DNA of 24,330 nucleotides from NCBI GenBank assembly GCA_009928265.1, contig RFPR01000010.1, forward strand, positions 1 to 24,330, read 5' to 3'. Positions 7,228 through 13,730 of this stretch are shown here, piece after piece; positions within the stretch are counted from its first letter, which is position 1, and every line of letters starts with the position of its first letter. Position numbers and translations under genes: made by a program. The notes beneath the pieces are model-generated. The model did no database searches and was not told the DNA's origin. It was given only the letters and a program-made list of their open reading frames with translations. Source of the DNA: Pseudomonadota bacterium (GTDB lineage Bacteria > Verrucomicrobiota > Verrucomicrobiia > Chthoniobacterales > UBA6821).

Positions 7228-7464
7228 TCAGCGGGAAAATCGCGGGACAAGGGATCCCTTGGTCAGGCGCGCGGCGGAACAATCCATCATCAACTCACCG
7301 GCAGTCACCTCGCGATGACCGAGTGAGGAGGAACAGCCGGTGCAAAGATAATCATAGATCTCCTTATCGGGCAGGACCAGAAGCAGGGACTCCCTCACCG
7401 GCATCGCTTTGGCGCACTTGGAGCAGTAAAGCGAGGAAGCGCGAAAGCTCTCGAACTGGCTCAT
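7228..7464 (-). CDS. Small two-CxxC (zinc-ribbon-like) protein
   Basis: This 78-residue protein has two Cys pairs, C14-S-K-C17 and C41-T-G-C44, separated by 23 residues rich in beta-type sequence (VRESLLLVLPDKEIYDYL). That spacing is typical of a zinc ribbon. The C-terminal 30 residues are basic and lack further motifs. It has no signal peptide, so it is presumably cytoplasmic. I do not recognise a named family. The position between adk (38 bases upstream) and fmt (5 bases downstream) suggests a translation- or nucleotide-linked role, but nothing in the sequence proves that. The start is an ATG preceded by ACC without Shine-Dalgarno. Confidence 0.75.
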   Translation of the reverse strand: MSQFESFRASSLYCSKCAKAMPVRESLLLVLPDKEIYDYLCTGCSSSLGHREVTAGELMMDCSAARLTKGSLVPRFSR

Positions 7465-7502
7465 GGTTGCATGGGGGGCTGGCCCGACACGGCCTTTTGC
7501 GC

Positions 7503-8096
7503 TCAGGCCGGAACCTCTTCGAGAAGTCCCTTGATAATTTCGTTGAGAACCCGGACTGGAGTCATGGTGGCATCAATGTCATGACGGCGTGCCGAGGAGT
7601 AGTGTGCAAGCACCGGCTTGGACTCCGAATCGTAGGTGGCGAGACGGCTGCGGATCACCTCCTCGTTGGCATCATCCAGTCGATTGTCGCGCAGAGCCCT
7701 CTTCTTGAGACGAGCGACTAGTTTGTCTCGGTCGGGGCAGGAAAGGTGGTAAACGCGCCGCACATCGATGAGCTCCTCCATGAGGACGGCCTGGGCCACG
7801 TTGCGGGGAATACCGTCGAGGATCAGATAATCACGCTCAGGCTTGAACTTTCCCGATTCGGCGGTCTTGCGGACCGATTCATGCCAGAGCTGCACGGTCA
7901 TCTCGTCAGGGACAAGCAAACCCTTGCTGGAGTATTCGAGAAAAGCCGCCCCGAGTTCGCTGGTGGGGTCAAGAGACCGGAAGACATCCCCGCAGGCGCA
8001 GTGATAAAAACCGGGAATCTTGCCGAGGATCTTGCCTTGGGTGCCTTTGCCGCTGCCGGGAGCGCCGAAAATGAGAATGGTTCGGTAACGTGACAT
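7503..8096 (-). CDS. adk: Adenylate kinase family nucleoside monophosphate kinase
   Basis: This enzyme interconverts ATP, AMP and ADP. The 197 residues fit the short form without a zinc-binding LID. The P-loop is GAPGSGKGTQ at residues 11-20; the AMP site block is CGDVFRSLDPTSELG, DGIPRN replaces the common DGFPR, and the LID arginines are in LKKRALRDNRLDDANEEVIRSRL. The DGIPRN and CGDVFR variants mean a related UMP/CMP-type kinase specificity cannot be excluded. It heads the minus-strand run to the SYLF gene and is divergent from pilB. Confidence 0.88.
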   Translation of the reverse strand: MSRYRTILIFGAPGSGKGTQGKILGKIPGFYHCACGDVFRSLDPTSELGAAFLEYSSKGLLVPDEMTVQLWHESVRKTAESGKFKPERDYLILDGIPRNVAQAVLMEELIDVRRVYHLSCPDRDKLVARLKKRALRDNRLDDANEEVIRSRLATYDSESKPVLAHYSSARRHDIDATMTPVRVLNEIIKGLLEEVPA

Positions 8097-8102
8097 TTAT
8101 CC

Positions 8103-8131
8103 AATTTAGGGGAGACGCCCCGCAAAATCAA
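8103..8131 (-). promoter_or_regulatory. Candidate promoter of adk
   Basis: On the minus strand TTGATT (8131-8126), 17 bases, then TAAATT (8108-8103) resembles a sigma-70 promoter with 4 of 6 matches in each box. Transcription would begin within a few bases of the adk ATG at 8096, implying a leaderless or very short leader, consistent with the missing Shine-Dalgarno. Confidence 0.4.
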
Positions 8132-8151
8132 CGGCAAGGAACAAGGGTCCG

Positions 8152-8181
8152 TTGACAGTGATGGTCCTGATGAGGGATAGT
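8152..8181 (+). promoter_or_regulatory. Candidate promoter of the pilB pair
   Basis: A perfect -35 TTGACA (8152-8157), an 18-base spacer and GATAGT (8176-8181, 4 of 6 matches) point toward pilB. Start of transcription near 8188 would put the GTG at 8180 inside the -10 box, which favours the ATG at 8201 as the real start and a leader of about a dozen bases. Confidence 0.45.
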
Positions 8182-8200
8182 GCCTCCCCTCCAATCGCCC

Positions 8201-9865
8201 ATGCCGGCCAACGACGAATACGTGATCGAGATCCTGAAGGATGTCGGCCTGATCAACCAAGAGCAGGTCGATCACGTTGCCGCTCAGACAGGGGGCCTCC
8301 ACATGGTCGATAGCATGGTCAGGGAAGGGATCGTCAGCGCTGAAGACGTTGCCCGGACCCTCGCCTCGCAGAACGGGATGGATTTCGTTGATCTCTCGTT
8401 GGTCACTCCGATCCCGGAACTGGTGGATCTCCTCACCCCCGAGACGGCCAGACGCTACAGGACGGTTCCTGTTTCTGAACACGACGGTTCAGTCGTTATG
8501 GCGATCGCCGACCCGATGGATTTCGAGGCCTTTGACAGCATCGGCTTCCTTCTCAAGCGCCCCGTGGAATTTGTCTGTGCGATTCCTGCTCAGATCGAGG
8601 AAAAGCTTAACCGCCTCTACCCTCTCGGTCTTGAGGAACTCACTAAGGGCGGATCGGAGATTGAGGTTGAGGAGGATACCGGAGGGGATGACGACGCACC
8701 GATCATTCGGATGGTTTCCAATCTTTTGATCGAGGCACAGAACAACAGGGCGAGCGACATCCACATCGAACCTCTGGAAAAACGCCTCCGCGTCCGTTTC
8801 CGTATCGACGGAAACCTCCAGGAGGTGCAGAGCCCTCCGAAAAAACTCCAGGCAGCCATCATCAGCCGACTCAAGATCATGACCGGCACGATGAGCATCG
8901 CGGAGAAGCGCGTCCCCCAGGACGGCCGTATCCAGATGAAGATGGGGGAAAAGGTCGTCGATCTCCGCGTCAATTCCATCCCGACCGTCCACGGGGAAAG
9001 CATCGTCATGCGCGTGCTCGACAAATCCTCCCTCATGCTGGGCCTTCCGGAGCTTGGATTCCTGAGCGACGACCAGGCCCTTTTCGAGCGTCTTGTCCAG
9101 CTTCCCGACGGCATTATCCTGGTCACGGGACCGACCGGATCCGGAAAGACGACCACTCTTTACGCCTGCCTGAACTACATGAACAAGCCCGACCGGAAAA
9201 TCATTACGGTCGAGGAACCGGTCGAATACCAGATGACCGGCATCAACCAGGTCCAAGTCAACTCGGAGATTGGCATGACCTTCCCAGCCGCGTTGCGCGC
9301 CATGCTCCGTCAGGCTCCCAATATCGTCATGCTGGGAGAAATCCGCGATGAGGAGACCGCTTCCATCGCGATCAACGCGTCCCTCACCGGTCACCTGGTG
9401 CTCTCGACACTCCACACCAACGACGCACCGGGAGCGATCGCCCGTCTTGTCGACATCGGGGTGCAGCCCTTCCTAGTCTCCAGCGCAGTGCGAGCCGTGA
9501 TGGCCCAGCGACTCGTCCGCAAGCTCTGCGGCAACTGCAAACAAACCGGGGAACTCTCGGAATACGAGATGCAGGCACTTTCGTTAGACGCCGCCCAGGT
9601 GGCCCGCGCCACCCCGATGAAGGCCGTGGGTTGCGATAAATGCAAGGGCAAGGGATACCGGGGCCGCATGGGAATCTTTGAGATTTTCGTCGCCGACGAC
9701 GAGATGCGCCAGATGATCAACCGGAGCGCCACGACCATCCAACTCCGTCACCGGTGCCGCGAACTCGGGATGAGAACCCTCCGTGAGGACGGCATCCGCA
9801 AGGTGCTTGCCGGGATGACCACGGCCGATGAGGTGATTTCCTCCACCATGGGAGACAGCCACTGA
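8201..9865 (+). CDS. pilB: Type IV pilus assembly / type II secretion ATPase, paralogue 1
   Basis: This hexameric cytoplasmic ATPase powers pilus extension (PilB) or pseudopilus secretion (GspE). Counted from ATG 8201 it has 554 residues. A T2SSE/MshEN-type N-terminal domain (about 1-150) is followed by an acidic linker, the N2 domain (ASDIHIEPLEKRLRVRFRID), Walker A GPTGSGKTTT (310-319), Asp box ITVEEPVEY, Walker B with E380 in GEIRD, His box GHLVLSTLHTND (397-408) and a zinc-site pair C443/C446 with C478/C481. The conserved DPD before Walker B is replaced by APN. A GTG at 8180 in frame has a GAGGG nearby and is an alternative start. A paralogue begins 4 bases after the stop. Confidence 0.93.
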   Translation: MPANDEYVIEILKDVGLINQEQVDHVAAQTGGLHMVDSMVREGIVSAEDVARTLASQNGMDFVDLSLVTPIPELVDLLTPETARRYRTVPVSEHDGSVVMAIADPMDFEAFDSIGFLLKRPVEFVCAIPAQIEEKLNRLYPLGLEELTKGGSEIEVEEDTGGDDDAPIIRMVSNLLIEAQNNRASDIHIEPLEKRLRVRFRIDGNLQEVQSPPKKLQAAIISRLKIMTGTMSIAEKRVPQDGRIQMKMGEKVVDLRVNSIPTVHGESIVMRVLDKSSLMLGLPELGFLSDDQALFERLVQLPDGIILVTGPTGSGKTTTLYACLNYMNKPDRKIITVEEPVEYQMTGINQVQVNSEIGMTFPAALRAMLRQAPNIVMLGEIRDEETASIAINASLTGHLVLSTLHTNDAPGAIARLVDIGVQPFLVSSAVRAVMAQRLVRKLCGNCKQTGELSEYEMQALSLDAAQVARATPMKAVGCDKCKGKGYRGRMGIFEIFVADDEMRQMINRSATTIQLRHRCRELGMRTLREDGIRKVLAGMTTADEVISSTMGDSH

Positions 9866-9869
9866 CACC

Positions 9870-11561
9870 ATGAATCCGCATCAGGTCATCGAGGTCTTCA
9901 GGCGTTCCGGAACGGTGAGCGAACTCACCGCCGAGGAACTCCTCACCGAGGCGGTCAACTCCGGACGTTCGATCGACGACATCATGGTCGAGCAGGGAAT
10001 CGTGACGGAGGAGGCATTCGCCCAGACGCTGGCGATGGATCTGGGAGTGGAGGCTGTCGATCTCTCCTCCTTCGAGCCCCTCCCCGCGCTGCTTCATCTC
10101 GTCCCCTCGGGCATGGCTCGTCTCAACGAGGTCATTCCCGTCACGGCCTCCGGCAACGTCCTTACGGTGGCACTCGGCAACCCCCTCGACACCCAGGCCC
10201 TTGACGACCTCCGCTACTCGCTCAACCGCGAGATCGTTCAGGTGGTGGCCCCCCGTCATCAGATCGAGAAACTGATCTCCGAACACTACGGCAGCGAGGA
10301 GACCTCCATGGAGGATGTCCTCAAGCAACTTGGGGAAGCTGAAGTCACGGCCATCGATAACGCAGAGGAGGAATTCAACGCTGCTGCTGCTGCTGCGGAA
10401 GCCAATGCCACGCCGATCATCCGCTACGTCGACCTGATCTTGGACCGCGCCGTTCAGGCCCAAGCCAGTGATATTCACTTCGAACCCTTCGAGAAGGAAT
10501 TCAAGATCCGATACCGCGTCGACGGTGCGCTCTACGAGATGGAGCCTCCTCCACGGCATCTGGCGCTTCCGGTGACCTCCCGCATCAAGGTCATGTCCAA
10601 CCTGAACATCGCCGAGCGACGAGTTCCCCAGGATGGCCGAATCCAGCGCCAGATCGGCGACAAGGTCGTCGACCTCCGTGTCTCCACGCTTCCCACACAG
10701 TTCGGCGAGAGCGTTGTGCTCCGCGTGCTCGACCGCAGCGCCGTGAAACTCGATCTGGAAGCCCTCCAGATGCCGCCGGAAATCCACGAGTACATTCTGG
10801 AGACCATCGAGAAGCCCAACGGCATCTTCATCGTCACCGGTCCGACCGGATCCGGAAAGACCACGACCCTTTACGCCTGCCTCAACAAGATCAACACGAT
10901 CGATTCCAAGCTCCTCACCGCCGAGGATCCCGTGGAGTACGAGATTGACGGCATCATGCAGGTTCCCGTCAACGAGGGCATCGGCCTGACATTCGCCAAG
11001 GTACTCAGGGCCTTCCTCCGTCAGGATCCCGACCGCATCATGATCGGGGAAACACGTGACCTCGAGACGGCGACCATCGCCATCCAGGCATCGCTGACCG
11101 GTCACTTGGTCTTCACCACGCTCCACACCAACGACTCCACGGGCGCCGTTTCGCGACTTGTCGATATGGGGGTAGAACCCTTCATGATCTCGGCCTCCCT
11201 GGAAGGAGTGCTCGCCCAGCGACTCGTGAGGCGCATCTGCAGCCGATGCAAGACTCCCTACGAACCCGATGAGGCCGTTCTTGGAAGGCTCGGCCTGACC
11301 CCCCATGACATCGGCGACAAGACCTTCTTCTACGGCAAGGGCTGCGCCGAATGTAACAACACCGGATACAAGGGACGAAAGGGCCTCTACGAACTCCTCA
11401 AGGTCACCGACCCCATCAGGACGCTGATCAATGAAAAGGCTCCCAACGTGGTCCTCCGCCAGAAAGCGATGGAACTCGGCATGAGCACTTTGAGAGCAGA
11501 CGGACTGAGGTGCATCTTCGACGGTATCACGACCATCGAGGAAGTCCTCAAATACACCTGA
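9870..11561 (+). CDS. pilB: Type IV pilus assembly / type II secretion ATPase, paralogue 2
   Basis: This 563-residue paralogue is transcribed directly after the first one. It has the N-terminal T2SSE domain (about 1-145), then a linker with a run of six Ala encoded by a (GCT)5 repeat, and N2 (ASDIHFEPFEKEFKIRYRVDG). The core has Walker A GPTGSGKTTT (324-333), Asp box LTAEDPVEYEID, the canonical RQDPDRIM before Walker B E394 (in GETRD, with Thr for the usual Ile), a His box GHLVFTTLHTND (411-422) and zinc cysteines C457, C460, C492 and C495. All catalytic elements look intact, so both copies are likely functional motors; which one drives pili and which a pseudopilus is not visible. A hairpin with a T8 run follows. 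Confidence 0.93.
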   Translation: MNPHQVIEVFRRSGTVSELTAEELLTEAVNSGRSIDDIMVEQGIVTEEAFAQTLAMDLGVEAVDLSSFEPLPALLHLVPSGMARLNEVIPVTASGNVLTVALGNPLDTQALDDLRYSLNREIVQVVAPRHQIEKLISEHYGSEETSMEDVLKQLGEAEVTAIDNAEEEFNAAAAAAEANATPIIRYVDLILDRAVQAQASDIHFEPFEKEFKIRYRVDGALYEMEPPPRHLALPVTSRIKVMSNLNIAERRVPQDGRIQRQIGDKVVDLRVSTLPTQFGESVVLRVLDRSAVKLDLEALQMPPEIHEYILETIEKPNGIFIVTGPTGSGKTTTLYACLNKINTIDSKLLTAEDPVEYEIDGIMQVPVNEGIGLTFAKVLRAFLRQDPDRIMIGETRDLETATIAIQASLTGHLVFTTLHTNDSTGAVSRLVDMGVEPFMISASLEGVLAQRLVRRICSRCKTPYEPDEAVLGRLGLTPHDIGDKTFFYGKGCAECNNTGYKGRKGLYELLKVTDPIRTLINEKAPNVVLRQKAMELGMSTLRADGLRCIFDGITTIEEVLKYT

Positions 11562-11572
11562 GGCGTAGACCT

Positions 11573-11590
11573 AAAGCGGAGCTTTTTTTT
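11573..11590 (+). terminator. Probable terminator after the pilB pair
   Basis: AAAGC (11573-11577) and GCTTT (11581-11585) form a short stem with a 3-base loop, leading into an uninterrupted run of eight T (11583-11590). The stem is only 5 bp, but the long T-run, the position 11 bases after the stop codon and the convergent gene beyond support termination. A second hairpin, TTTCCGG (11588-11594) with CCGGAAA (11601-11607), overlaps the T-run. Confidence 0.55.
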
Positions 11591-11632
11591 CCGGAGAAAC
11601 CCGGAAATTCACGCGGGAAGGGATCCCCCGAC

Positions 11633-12004
11633 TCAGTTTGAGGGAAGGGTCGTGGAGGCAGGAGCTGCAGACGTGGCGTCAGAGGACTTTGCAGGAGCTA
11701 CAGGGGCGACCACCGGAGAGACGGAGGTATTAGTCTTCACAGGACGCTCTCCATGAACGGGAGGCACCCACAGGCTTTGAGCGATCAGGTCCTTCTTGAT
11801 CGGGGCGATCAGACTATATCCAGCCTTGCCATTGGGGAGCATCGGAGTCCCCCAGCGATCCCTACAGACTACCTGGGTCGAGGGAATCTTTTCACCCGCC
11901 AAGGTATGGTTGTTGATCACTTGGGGCTGTGGAAGCTCGAGCGTTCCAAGAAAGGAGGAACCACCGGCAATAAGAAGTTTGGGAAGAAGGCTCAGGAAAA
12001 GCAT
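11633..12004 (-). CDS. Short exported protein with Ala/Pro/Ser/Thr-rich tail, unknown function
   Basis: From ATG 12004 this is 123 residues. It has a hydrophobic N-terminus (MLFLSLLPKLLIAGG), a small body with VINNHTLAGEKIPSTQVVCRDRWG and KAGYSLIAPIKKDLIAQSLWVPPV, and a low-complexity tail of alternating Ala, Pro, Ser, Thr and Val over the last 35 residues. Such tails are typical of surface or periplasmic spacer regions. I do not recognise a family. The frame is open to a TTG at 12061, which would add a polar stretch before the signal. It follows the BatD-like gene by about 90 bases and may be its operon partner. Confidence 0.6.
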   Translation of the reverse strand: MLFLSLLPKLLIAGGSSFLGTLELPQPQVINNHTLAGEKIPSTQVVCRDRWGTPMLPNGKAGYSLIAPIKKDLIAQSLWVPPVHGERPVKTNTSVSPVVAPVAPAKSSDATSAAPASTTLPSN

Positions 12005-12095
12005 GACGGGGGATAGACTGAAATTATGGTCGGATGGCGTCCTAACGACAAGTCTGTCCAACGATCCTGCTCAATCCCACTTAGGATCGGATGAA

Positions 12096-12686
12096 TTACT
12101 TGCCCGGATAATTCCAAAACCAGGAGAGCCCATGACCGATCGAGGAGATCAATCTCGACGGAAGAGGCCTTCCGTCTTTTGGGCTGGGACTGGGCGATGG
12201 CTTTGGAGCGGGAGTGGGGCAAGTCTTGACCGCCTCCTGGGCCAGACCGAGAGGTATGTCGGTAGTCAGGGCCAGTTCCCTGGCATCGGGAAAAGGTGGC
12301 TTCGCATCGTTGGAGACATGAAGAATGATCGGTTTGGTGAAGATGGTCTCCATACCGAGCGAAACGCGGATGGGTGGAATTTCGTAATCACCCAGGGCTT
12401 TGGCGATAAGCCTGAATCGCAACAACCAAACATCCTTACCGCTCTCGGTAAGATGCTGCGGTTTCCAGAACCTCTTGATTTCCAATCCCACGGGACATTC
12501 GGGCAGAGCGTAAACAGGCGATTGGGCATTCCTGACGGTGATCAGCAACTCGAGCTGCTGACCGGGTTTTGAAACCCTGTGGGAAATCGTGGCGGTAGCC
12601 ACCGCTCCTCTACCCTGCGATGCGGCCAAAGTCCCTGACAAAGATCCGATCAGAGCACAGAACAGGAACAATTTCTTGAAAACCAT
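12096..12686 (-). CDS. Exported BatD-like protein (short form)
   Basis: From ATG 12686 the product is 196 residues. A signal peptide (about 1-22) is followed by one beta-rich domain resembling the first domain of BatD oxygen-tolerance proteins: ATATISHRVSKPGQQLELLITVRNAQ, then GLEIKRFWKPQ, WLLRFRLIAKALGDYEIPPIRVSLGME and a strand KPIILHV. The C-terminus is a Pro/Ser/Lys-rich linker ending in a short hydrophobic piece (HGLSWFWNYPGK). It is much shorter than full BatD (usually over 400 residues) and has no obvious C-terminal membrane anchor. No other bat gene is in the window, so the aerotolerance role is only a family-level suggestion. Confidence 0.6.
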   Translation of the reverse strand: MVFKKLFLFCALIGSLSGTLAASQGRGAVATATISHRVSKPGQQLELLITVRNAQSPVYALPECPVGLEIKRFWKPQHLTESGKDVWLLRFRLIAKALGDYEIPPIRVSLGMETIFTKPIILHVSNDAKPPFPDARELALTTDIPLGLAQEAVKTCPTPAPKPSPSPSPKDGRPLPSRLISSIGHGLSWFWNYPGK

Positions 12687-12763
12687 GGGTAGTAAAATCC
12701 GGCAAGCCTCAACACATCTCAAGGACAGCTAGATCACGATTTCGCCATGATGGGAGCCCAACA

Positions 12764-13150
12764 TCACCAAGATCCGAAAAGATCGCCCTGAATCTCGTCT
12801 CCAGGTTTGGGCTCAGGAGCAGGCTTGGGCTTGCGAACCTTTTTTTTGGGTGGTTCGAATGTTTGCTTCCATTGTTTCTGGACATCCTTGATGACCACAT
12901 TGGCCCTTTTGTAGCGCTCCTTCTTGCGATTCATTGCAATCGAGGGGGTCAAGCGGAGTACCTTCCGTGCTCGTTCGACCCGGGCCTCGGTGAGAGCCCC
13001 GCGAAGACGCCAATGCCCTCCCTTGGTCGTGTAGACACCGATGATCTTGCCAGCCTCGGCATAACGTCGAAGTTGCCTGTCTGATATCCCCAAACGGGAA
13101 GCCAGCTCTTTGAAAGTGGACATTGCCATGTCTGCCCAAAAAAAATCCAA
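12764..13150 (-). CDS. Small MerR-type HTH protein with basic linker and clamp-motif-like tail
   Basis: This 128-residue protein has an N-terminal MerR/excisionase-like winged helix: STFKELASRLGISDRQLRRYAEAG then KIIGVYTTKGGHWRLRG, about residues 11-50, where the wing carries the typical G-H-W-R-R pattern. After a short charged helix comes a Lys/Pro-rich linker (about 99-117) and the end QGDLFGSW. Residues 121-125, QGDLF, fit the Q-x-(S/D)-L-F consensus for binding the DNA polymerase sliding clamp. The TTG at 13150 is preceded by AAGGAGAG, one of the few good Shine-Dalgarno sites here; ATG at 13129 is the alternative. It lies 63 bases after mntR in the same direction. DNA binding is well supported; the target is unknown. 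Confidence 0.75.
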   Translation of the reverse strand: MDFFWADMAMSTFKELASRLGISDRQLRRYAEAGKIIGVYTTKGGHWRLRGALTEARVERARKVLRLTPSIAMNRKKERYKRANVVIKDVQKQWKQTFEPPKKKVRKPKPAPEPKPGDEIQGDLFGSW

Positions 13151-13154
13151 TTCT

Positions 13155-13162
13155 CTCCTTAA
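13155..13162 (-). promoter_or_regulatory. Shine-Dalgarno site deciding a TTG start
   Basis: On the minus strand AAGGAG lies about 4 bases upstream of the TTG at 13150. Such sites are nearly absent elsewhere in this window, so it favours TTG over the ATG 21 bases downstream for the HTH gene. Confidence 0.5.
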
Positions 13163-13213
13163 ATCAAGAAAAAGCTAAATCAAACCGGTCATCAGGTGTC
13201 CGGATTGGATGGA

Positions 13214-13639
13214 TTAATTCTTCCCGGAGCGAATTTTTTGAAGCAATTCACGATTCAAGGGCAATTCCCGACAGAGGGACTCGATTGCCCCCAAGGAAGA
13301 GGAACTCAAATGATGCTCCATGCCCTCCACATCACGCTCCACCTCGGACTCGGAAATACCCAGCAATCTCAGGAACTCGGTCAGAATACGGTGGCGATCG
13401 CTCACAGCTCTGGCAATGGCTCTCCCCTCCTCTGTCAGGATCAGGCCACGGTATCGCTCATGCTTGACGAACCCTTCGGCATCAAGCCTCTTGACCATGT
13501 TGGTCACACTCGCCTGGGAGATCCCAAGACTCAGCGCGATATCGACCACTCGGGCATAGCCCTTGGAATCAATCAGTTCCTGGATTCGTTCGAGATAGTC
13601 CTCGACGGCCGAAGATGACCTTTTTCCTGATTTGATCAT
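13214..13639 (-). CDS. mntR: Manganese-responsive transcriptional regulator MntR (DtxR family)
   Basis: The 141-residue protein aligns along its whole length with Bacillus MntR from memory. An N-terminal winged helix (about 12-70; VVDIALSLGISQASVTNMVKRL is the recognition region) is followed by the dimerisation and metal domain. All metal ligands are present with a constant offset of six: D14, E17, H83, E105, E108 and H109 (the last three in DVEGMEHHLS). The SH3-like third domain of DtxR/IdeR is absent, as in MntR. It is divergent from mntH across a 91-base gap carrying a palindrome, so it should repress mntH, and probably itself, when Mn is plentiful. Confidence 0.93.
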   Translation of the reverse strand: MIKSGKRSSSAVEDYLERIQELIDSKGYARVVDIALSLGISQASVTNMVKRLDAEGFVKHERYRGLILTEEGRAIARAVSDRHRILTEFLRLLGISESEVERDVEGMEHHLSSSSLGAIESLCRELPLNRELLQKIRSGKN

Positions 13640-13678
13640 GAAGGATTGGAGGGCTTTTGGGGCTTTTCCAGAAAGGAA

Positions 13679-13707
13679 TTGATTCAGAATCTATAGTCTC
13701 ATATAAA
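13679..13707 (+). promoter_or_regulatory. Predicted mntH promoter
   Basis: TTGATT (13679-13684), a 17-base spacer and TATAAA (13702-13707) form a good sigma-70-type promoter. The start of transcription would fall near 13714, inside the palindrome at 13709-13728 and about 17 bases before the mntH ATG. Confidence 0.65.
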
Positions 13708-13719
13708 GAAATTAGCCAA
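13690..13719 (-). promoter_or_regulatory. Possible mntR promoter overlapping the palindrome
   Basis: On the minus strand TTGGCT (13719-13714), 18 bases and TATAGA (13695-13690) could serve mntR. The -35 would lie within the palindrome, allowing one operator to control both directions. The boxes are imperfect (4 of 6 matches for each). Confidence 0.35.
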
Positions 13720-13728
13720 GGCTAATTT
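13709..13728. promoter_or_regulatory. Palindromic operator, probable MntR box
   Basis: AAATTAGCC (13709-13717) and GGCTAATTT (13720-13728) are exact inverted repeats separated by AA. Size, AT-rich flanks and a GCC/GGC core resemble DtxR/MntR-family operators. It lies between the divergent mntR and mntH genes and ends 2 bases before the mntH ATG, covering the predicted start site. Confidence 0.75.
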
Positions 13729-13730
13729 TT

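Noticed and set aside
8109..8121. GGGG-AGACG-CCCC dyad in the adk/pilB gap
   Set aside because: Only a 4-bp arm lying in the spacer of the proposed adk promoter; no second copy seen.
8489..9415. Minus-strand open frame of 308 codons opposite pilB1
   Set aside because: Shadow of a well-supported gene; low-complexity, Asp/His/Val-rich translation without motifs.
9717..11306. Long minus-strand open frame of 529 codons opposite pilB2
   Set aside because: It mirrors the pilB2 coding strand, a common effect of GC-rich codon bias, and its translation shows no recognisable domain.
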